Origin: an uncultured Fretibacterium sp.
GTDB lineage: Bacteria > Synergistota > Synergistia > Synergistales > Aminobacteriaceae
Length of the DNA: 19,266 bases
Direction: 5' to 3'
NCBI GenBank assembly: GCA_937915835.1
Contig: CALGHA010000182.1
Location: forward strand, 1-19,266
Of this stretch, positions 14,833-19,266 are shown in pieces. The stretch's first letter is position 1; each line of letters opens with the position of its first letter. The notes beneath the pieces were generated by a model, which ran no database searches, was not told the origin of the DNA, and was given only the letters and a program-made list of their open reading frames with translations. A program made the position numbers and the translations under genes.

Positions 14833-15609
14833 ATGAAATATATATTTTTCGACATTGATCATACATTAGTCAGCCACGTTGGAACTCCTCATATTCCCGA
14901 AGAAACTCGCGAGGCTGTGAATAGGCTTAAATTGGCCGGACATATTCCAGCGATTGCGACGGGACGGGCTTCATTTCTGACGTTTTTAGTCGCTAAAGAG
15001 TTCGGGATTAATTATATAGTATGTTCAGGAGGAGCTGAGATTTTCGTTGACGGACGGGAGATTTTCACGGCGTATTTTCCTGACGAACACTTGAGCAAAT
15101 TCCTTGATGTCGCAAAAAAATTCCCATCGAGAGCGGCCGCAGTCGACAAGAAATTTTTATACGCTTCCGACGCATTCAGCGACTTCAAAGCATATTTCAA
15201 CAATCAGGCCGGTTATGATTGCGTGAAATCCATCGACAAAATAGAACGTGTTATATTATGCTACTTAATGCTGCCTTCAAGTGAACGTTTACCGGAACAC
15301 GGAATTTTTTACTCGCCTCCAGAGAACACAAGACTTGAATTAATGCACCAGTTCACCGAGATTAGGCATGAATGCGCGACAAAATGGCAGGGAATTGTCA
15401 GAATGATTGAACACGAAAAAGCTAGTCTCGACGACGTAATTACATTTGGAGACGGCCCGAATGACGCTGATATGCTCAGAAATGCGAAAATCGGCGTGGC
15501 TGTGAAAAAATCTTCGGAAGAAGCAAGAGAAGCAGCAGATTATGTTTGTGATGATATCGACGAGGGCGGAATATTGAAAGCGTGTTATGAACTTGGCTTG
15601 ATAAAATAA
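14833..15609 (+). CDS. HAD superfamily (Cof/IIB) hydrolase
   Basis: 258 residues with all four HAD motifs: FFDIDHTLV (nucleophile Asp8 and acid Asp10 in DxDxT), IATGR (motif II), Lys in ATKWQGI (motif III) and FGDGPNDADML (motif IV). The type-IIB cap between motifs II and III places it in the Cof family of sugar- or nucleotide-phosphate phosphatases. It starts 9 bases after cobU with an AGGGG-type SD, so it is probably co-transcribed with the cobalamin genes. A phosphatase is required in the nucleotide-loop pathway (alpha-ribazole phosphate or cobalamin 5'-phosphate; CobC in enterics) and no cobC is seen here. That role is inferred only from position. The stop codon lies inside the 3' end of the predicted minus-strand RNA. 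Confidence 0.93.
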   Translation: MKYIFFDIDHTLVSHVGTPHIPEETREAVNRLKLAGHIPAIATGRASFLTFLVAKEFGINYIVCSGGAEIFVDGREIFTAYFPDEHLSKFLDVAKKFPSRAAAVDKKFLYASDAFSDFKAYFNNQAGYDCVKSIDKIERVILCYLMLPSSERLPEHGIFYSPPENTRLELMHQFTEIRHECATKWQGIVRMIEHEKASLDDVITFGDGPNDADMLRNAKIGVAVKKSSEEAREAADYVCDDIDEGGILKACYELGLIK

Positions 15610-15742
15610 AGAGCTTCCGCAAAATCCGTGTGGTGAGTGTTCTGACCCGTCCCTAATAAGACATGAAGTCTGCGGCATTAGCCTGTAGATAACGAGTGTT
15701 GGCTCAGAACGTAATCACTATCACGCAACCAGCAGAAGCATG
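15603..15742 (-). ncRNA. Predicted free-standing structured RNA of about 140 nt, family unassigned
   Basis: Read on the minus strand, the RNA would begin 7 bases after an extended -10, three bases before a closing helix GCUUCUGC (15739-15732) / GCGGAAGC (15620-15613), 8 pairs with one G-U. This pair is a mismatch on the plus strand, which favours minus. Inside are GUGA and GUG pairings (15715-15724 with 15628-15636), a perfect 7-pair helix GUUCUGA/UCAGAAC (15710-15704 with 15645-15639), an asymmetric internal loop (22 against 7 bases) and an apical hairpin CUAAU/AUUAG with AGAC/GUCU. UCUUUAUUUUAUC follows the closing helix and would serve as a terminator tail. The long interrupted hairpin and CUGAGCC near position 37 recall 6S RNA, but the length is short and the match is from memory. 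A plus-strand leader of the 15788 gene is the alternative. Confidence 0.5.
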
Positions 15743-15748
15743 TGATAA

Positions 15749-15757
15749 ATTATATCA
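15749..15757 (-). promoter_or_regulatory. Extended -10 promoter for the predicted minus-strand RNA
   Basis: The minus strand reads TGATATAAT, a perfect TGn plus TATAAT. The start point falls near 15742, just outside the closing helix of the predicted RNA. No -35 match is visible, as often with extended -10 promoters. There is no minus-strand gene immediately downstream, so it should serve an RNA. Confidence 0.5.
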
Positions 15758-15787
15758 GGTTTTGCAAAATTTTATTTACGAGGTTTT

Positions 15788-17272
15788 ATGAACATGAAAA
15801 AATTTTTTAGACGTTTAGGCTTCATACTTCTAATAATTCTTATAAGCTCCGGAAGTTCTCAGGCCGTAACGAAATATCAATTCTTGACGGGATTACTTGA
15901 AGCACGCGGCATTGACTGGACGAGTTCACCCGAATATGCTTACGAAGATCCCGGCGGCTTCATGCTCAACTCCGGCTATATCTCTGAATACGTCAGCAAC
16001 TTGGACGCAAATGTTACCAGGCGTGAAGCTCTTCGGTGGTGCATTGAGAGTTTAGGCTTGGACTTTGAGGCAGAATTATTAAGCGATTATCCCTCAGGTT
16101 TCAGCGACGCAAAAAGTTTAAACGAGTTCGAGCGTGGCTGTCTTGTCGTCGCTACTAACATGAGACCGGCATTATTCACGAAGGATAAAAACTTTCGAGG
16201 CAAGAATAATTTAACTCAGCAGGAATTTTCGGCAATTCTTGAACGCGTCAGAACAGCAAGCAGAAGTTTAGTTCTCGACATGATAAGAAATCCTGAACAA
16301 GGCTTGCAAGTTCACATTCACCGAGAAGGAGTGCCGACGGGAATTCCTTCATCATGGAGGGTTTACGCTTTCGGCATTAAGAATAAGTCAGCGGCAGAAA
16401 CTTTCAGAAACTCGCTCAGGGCTTCTGGTTACGACGCAAGTTTTGCTAATACCGGAGGAGCTTACGGAGTTAGAGCGCAGAAAATTGAGGAGTATGAAAA
16501 AGTTGTGAGATTTCTCAACGTCGCTCAAGCTCGCGGCTTCAAAACTCGGGTAATCCCATCAATGACGAACACGAATATGCGGATTGTCCCGAAATTCTGG
16601 GTAATGGTTACGATTGATCCCACTCACTGGAAAATCAGGCCAATTGCTTCACGTAACGGAGCTAATGAACTTCGTACGCTGTCAGTGATTGCCTCTCAAA
16701 ATGGAAGTCAAGCCGCAATCAACGCCGGATTCTTCGCAACGTCAAAAGGGGGAAAAGGCTACCCAATCGGAGCATTACGCGTCAACGGCAGGAATATTAA
16801 CTCACCGCAGGATAACAGGGGAATTTTGGGCTGGAACGATTACGACGAGGCATATTTTGCTGTAAGTCCTTATTCCGAAGCTGAAGGAGAAGAGAGAAAT
16901 GATTATTGGCAGGAAATGAGCCAAGTAGTTCAAGCAGGACCGCTGTTAATCGACGAAGGAAACCCAGTAAGACACGATGAAGGATTTCAAAACGGCTTTA
17001 TCTCGGCAAGACATCCCCGAAGTGCTGTAGGCTTAACTCGAAACGGAGAATGGGTGTTCATGATTATTGACGGCCGAAACGGAATGCATTCTTCTGGCGC
17101 GACAATCTCGGAGTTGACCGAAATTTTACGAGGCCAGAATGTTACTCACGCATTAAATTTAGACGGAGGAGGTTCAACGGAATTAATAATCGGCGGCAGG
17201 ATTTATAATGTTCCATCAGACGGCTACGAGCGCAACATAAGCTATGGGCTCGGAGTTCTACCATTGAGATAA
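15788..17272 (+). CDS. Secreted phosphodiester glycosidase (NAGPA-like) with S-layer-like and SPOR-like domains
   Basis: 494 residues. A signal peptide (1-26; basic start, LGFILLIILISS core, cleavage near SQA) marks export. Residues about 27-155 look like one or two S-layer homology units (VTRREALRWCIESLGL, then SGFSDAKSLNEFE and NLTQQEFSAIL). Residues about 187-262 resemble a SPOR-like fold (WRVYAFGIKNKSAAETF, then a second half). The C-terminal 230 residues are the PF09992 phosphodiester glycosidase domain: AAINAGFFATSKGGKGYPIG, HPRSAVGLT, MIIDGRNGMHSSGAT, ALNLDGGGSTELIIGG. This family removes sugar from phosphodiester-linked glycans, as in NAGPA and YomE-like enzymes. SLH and SPOR parts suggest binding to cell wall or peptidoglycan. 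GAGG lies 4 bases before this ATG and 10 before the next (15794), so two codons are ambiguous. Confidence 0.9.
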   Translation: MNMKKFFRRLGFILLIILISSGSSQAVTKYQFLTGLLEARGIDWTSSPEYAYEDPGGFMLNSGYISEYVSNLDANVTRREALRWCIESLGLDFEAELLSDYPSGFSDAKSLNEFERGCLVVATNMRPALFTKDKNFRGKNNLTQQEFSAILERVRTASRSLVLDMIRNPEQGLQVHIHREGVPTGIPSSWRVYAFGIKNKSAAETFRNSLRASGYDASFANTGGAYGVRAQKIEEYEKVVRFLNVAQARGFKTRVIPSMTNTNMRIVPKFWVMVTIDPTHWKIRPIASRNGANELRTLSVIASQNGSQAAINAGFFATSKGGKGYPIGALRVNGRNINSPQDNRGILGWNDYDEAYFAVSPYSEAEGEERNDYWQEMSQVVQAGPLLIDEGNPVRHDEGFQNGFISARHPRSAVGLTRNGEWVFMIIDGRNGMHSSGATISELTEILRGQNVTHALNLDGGGSTELIIGGRIYNVPSDGYERNISYGLGVLPLR

Positions 17273-17277
17273 TTTTA

Positions 17278-17286
17278 TGTTACAAT
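17278..17286 (+). promoter_or_regulatory. Extended -10 promoter candidate for the 17325 gene
   Basis: TGTTACAAT is a TGn-extended -10, five bases after the preceding stop. A start near 17293 leaves about 32 bases of leader before the ATG at 17325. It suggests the small exported protein can be transcribed on its own. Confidence 0.45.
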
Positions 17287-17324
17287 AGCTTAAATTTTTT
17301 GTGAAAGGCAGAATTTTATTAATC

Positions 17325-17930
17325 ATGAAGAAATTTGCAGTATGTGCTTTACTTCTCGGAATGTTAATCGCTCTTGCATCACCTGTTTTAGCTTGGGACG
17401 AATCGAAGACGAAAGATCTCGGACGTGACGGAAATAATATGCAGTGGTGGCTTCTCGAATACGGCAAAAACGCTGAGGGCAAGAATTATGCTATTACGCG
17501 CAAATATTACACGAACGCAAAGATTAAGAATGAGACGATCGAGCTCTTAATGTCAAAATTCGGAACAAGCCCGGAAGTCGCGAACAGCTTATACTTCACC
17601 GAATACGGCTATGAATATACGGATGACGGCAAACAGTTTGCTTTAACGTACCTTACGCACTATGACAGGCTCGGCAATGAAATTCACGGGACAATTTACG
17701 ATGACAGCTCAGAGGCGACCAAGAAAAACTTTGTAGGCATTACAGGAATTCCGGCTAAAGCAGCGACGTATGTCTTCGGCAAGAAAATTTCAGCAGCTCC
17801 AAGCACTAATTCATCATCAAATTCTTCGTCATCAACAGTGTCGAAAAAGTCAAACTCTTCATCATCAACAAGCACAGCTAAAAAAACGACTATTCCAGCA
17901 AAGAGAATTGTGCGTGCTAAGAAGAAGTAA
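17325..17930 (+). CDS. Uncharacterised exported protein with Ser/Lys-rich tail
   Basis: 201 residues, family not recognised. Signal peptide MKKFAVCALLLGMLIALASP is followed by VLA with cleavage before WDES. The mature part (about 24-155) is a globular domain rich in Tyr and charged residues (NNMQWWLLEYGKNAEG, LTYLTHYDRLGNEIHGTIYD) with no cysteine. The tail from about 156 is low complexity: serine runs separated by lysines, ending AKRIVRAKKK, typical of an extended linker or wall-associating segment. The GTG at 17301 is in frame but would put eight residues in front of the signal and has no SD. AAGG lies 15 bases before the chosen ATG, a long gap, so initiation may be weak. It follows the glycosidase gene by 52 bases and is closed by a strong terminator. 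Confidence 0.8.
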   Translation: MKKFAVCALLLGMLIALASPVLAWDESKTKDLGRDGNNMQWWLLEYGKNAEGKNYAITRKYYTNAKIKNETIELLMSKFGTSPEVANSLYFTEYGYEYTDDGKQFALTYLTHYDRLGNEIHGTIYDDSSEATKKNFVGITGIPAKAATYVFGKKISAAPSTNSSSNSSSSTVSKKSNSSSSTSTAKKTTIPAKRIVRAKKK

Positions 17931-17957
17931 ATTTTTTTACGAGAAAATTTTTTACTC

Positions 17958-17990
17958 TCCTCCTGATGAAAAATCGGGGGGAATTTTTTT
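17958..17990 (+). terminator. Rho-independent terminator
   Basis: Ten-pair stem, TCCTCCTGAT (17958-17967) with ATCGGGGGGA (17973-17982; two G-U pairs), loop GAAAA, followed by a run of seven T (17984-17990). It ends the 17325 transcript. The T run overlaps the stop codon of the convergent sugar transferase gene by two bases. Confidence 0.9.
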
Positions 17991-19266
17991 ATGCTGTTTT
18001 CTTACGGAAAAGGGCGTAAATTGTTCTGAGAAGAATTACGATATCGAGCCAGATTGACCAGTTGCGAATGTAATATGAGTTCATTTCCCTGCGAATTTCG
18101 GAGTTAACGTTATTTTGTAAGCTGACCTGAAGAAAACCCGTAATTCCCGGCTTAACCGTGTAAAATATCTTCGAGTTCAGAGCTGACGGAGCGGGACCGA
18201 CTAATGACATTTCACCCTTGAGAACGTTGAACAACTGAGGAAGCCTGTTAATTCTCGTTCTGCGCAAAAGTTTTCCTGTACGCTTGAGCTTATGAGTTCT
18301 GAAGCTGTAACACTTGAAAATTTCCCCGTGCCTTCCTTTAGTCGCGAGCTTATGAAAGATTTTTCCTCCGTCCTCGTGCTTAATCCTCAGTGCGGCCCAG
18401 AGCATGACCGGCGAGAAGATTATCAACGCTGTGAAAGCTCCCGTGTAATCTATAATATTCTTCGCAAAACGATTGACAGGGTTCAACAGTCCTTGAGAAG
18501 CTGAGATTACCGGCATTCCGTCAACGTCGCGTATAGAAGCCGAAAAAGTCGTGAGCATATACATATCCGGGATATAATGAACTTGTCTCACGTGAAACTC
18601 GACCAGGTCCAAAATGTGCGTCAATAACTTTCTTGAGGCCGTCGAGATTGCTACAGCCGCCTCGTCTACATCGTAAGCGTCGTAAATATCTATGAAGTCG
18701 TCAAGCCTTCCCAGAACAGGAAAGCCCGCAATGATTTTGCCCTGTTTGTTTGGATCATCGTCAAGGAAGCCGGCAACTTTACAAGAAGTGAATGTGTGTG
18801 TAATAATTTTCTCAGCAAAGATTTCTCCGGTTTTGCCAGCTCCGAGAATTATCATGTTAGTCTTGAGAAGTCCGAGAGCAAAGAAAATTCGCCGAAAAAG
18901 ATAACGCGAGATTAAGCACAGCGGCACGAAGATTAATATTCCGACGACGAGAAAAAAGCGTGATAAATCAAATCTCTGTGAGTAAAGATATAATACGGCG
19001 ACGAGAAGGATTAATAACGAGGCCTTCAGGATAATTTTTGTTTCGTCCCAGAAAGTCCAGTTCTTGAACTCGTAAAGTGAATTGAACCAGAAAACAGCAA
19101 GCATAGTTCCGGTGAAGAAGGCTTGAACCTCGAAAGTTAAGCCTGCCGGGTCTCCTTTTAGCCATAAGAAAATTACGACGGAGAAACTCAGCCAGTAAAT
19201 TATTACGTCAAGAGCGGCCTGTGAAAGAGCTAATATAGTTCTGAGAAAATTTTTATGAGCTTTCAT
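17989..19266 (-). CDS. Polyprenyl-phosphate sugar phosphotransferase homologue lacking catalytic Asp-Glu dyad
   Basis: 425 residues of the WbaP/PglC-type polyprenyl glycosylphosphotransferase family. Residues 10-130 hold about four membrane segments. Residues 137-250 form a nucleotide-binding-like domain (MIILGAGKTGEIFAEKI, VAGFLDDDPN). Residues 268-425 are the bacterial sugar transferase domain (SPVMLWAALRIKHEDGG, QLFNVLKGEMSLVGP, VKPGITGF, YYIRNWSIWLDIVILLRT). Active members move a sugar-phosphate from a UDP-sugar to undecaprenyl phosphate at the inner membrane. The family motif SLDELPQ, with the covalent Asp and its Glu partner (Asp93-Glu94 of PglC), is RINRLPQ here, giving Asn340 and Arg341. 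The GPRP arginine is Ala (GPAP), and the loop after FRSM is shorter than usual. Catalysis as known looks impossible. The ATG is the last codon of the window, so a longer start cannot be excluded. Confidence 0.88.
   Translation of the reverse strand: MKAHKNFLRTILALSQAALDVIIYWLSFSVVIFLWLKGDPAGLTFEVQAFFTGTMLAVFWFNSLYEFKNWTFWDETKIILKASLLILLVAVLYLYSQRFDLSRFFLVVGILIFVPLCLISRYLFRRIFFALGLLKTNMIILGAGKTGEIFAEKIITHTFTSCKVAGFLDDDPNKQGKIIAGFPVLGRLDDFIDIYDAYDVDEAAVAISTASRKLLTHILDLVEFHVRQVHYIPDMYMLTTFSASIRDVDGMPVISASQGLLNPVNRFAKNIIDYTGAFTALIIFSPVMLWAALRIKHEDGGKIFHKLATKGRHGEIFKCYSFRTHKLKRTGKLLRRTRINRLPQLFNVLKGEMSLVGPAPSALNSKIFYTVKPGITGFLQVSLQNNVNSEIRREMNSYYIRNWSIWLDIVILLRTIYALFRKKTA

Noticed and set aside
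15340..15678. Minus-strand open frame of 112 residues downstream of the predicted RNA promoter
   Set aside because: Most of it is antisense to the HAD gene. It starts inside the predicted RNA with no SD, so the promoter at 15749-15757 is better explained by an RNA gene.
15610..15787. Cobalamin riboswitch near the cob genes
   Set aside because: No B12-box-like GCCACTG or GAAnCnGGTG pattern is seen, and the element lies after the cob genes, not before them. Promoter and pairing point to the minus strand.
17780..17930. Serine-codon-rich stretch considered as a simple-sequence repeat locus
   Set aside because: Codons for Ser are mixed and the frame is continuous with the exported protein. It is a low-complexity tail, not a phase-variable tract.

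Overview
The window is chromosome-like DNA from an unidentified, moderately AT-rich anaerobe-type bacterium. Genes are densely packed, Shine-Dalgarno (SD) sites are strong (AGGAGG, AAAGGAAG), and several promoters look like extended -10 elements. Late cobalamin assembly genes, a BspA-repeat protein kinase, an S-layer-like/SPOR/phosphodiester glycosidase protein and a secreted FAD oxidoreductase would suit a gut or rumen Synergistota or Clostridia-like organism. That assignment is weak because there is no rRNA or other taxonomic marker. No tRNA, CRISPR array or insertion sequence was seen, and no gap without a gene exceeds 300 bases.

Region by region. (1) Positions 1-2060 (minus): a HIT hydrolase, TerD and a two-domain TerA-like protein cut by the left edge; the last two overlap as TAATG. 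(2) Positions 2186-5370: two facing two-gene units, each headed by a member of one small paralogous family. The plus unit carries a Ycf46-like AAA+ protein that has lost its Walker A region in frame. The minus unit carries a glycine-zipper, membrane-active-looking protein. (3) Positions 5417-8283: an exported FAD oxidoreductase converging on RNA ligase RtcB. Upstream of rtcB on the same strand lie a 64-residue hydrophobic protein and a vWA protein, possibly one operon. (4) Positions 9400-13586: a helix-turn-helix protein converging on a very large membrane kinase (zinc ribbon, kinase, one membrane segment, BspA leucine-rich repeats, PDZ). (5) Positions 13671-15609: cobS, a short cobU-like gene and a HAD phosphatase, probably one operon; cobS has no normal start codon where its homology begins. 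(6) Positions 15603-15757: a probable free-standing minus-strand structured RNA. (7) Positions 15788-17990: two exported proteins, the second followed by a strong terminator. (8) Positions 17989-19266 (minus): a polyprenyl-phosphate sugar phosphotransferase homologue lacking the family's catalytic Asp-Glu dyad.

Two themes recur. The TerD/TerA, vWA and zinc-ribbon kinase genes echo the parts of the Ter chemical-stress systems, though here they are not in one operon. Several genes also retain a conserved fold but have lost catalytic residues or a start codon: the AAA+ protein, the sugar transferase, the kinase RD arginine and cobS.
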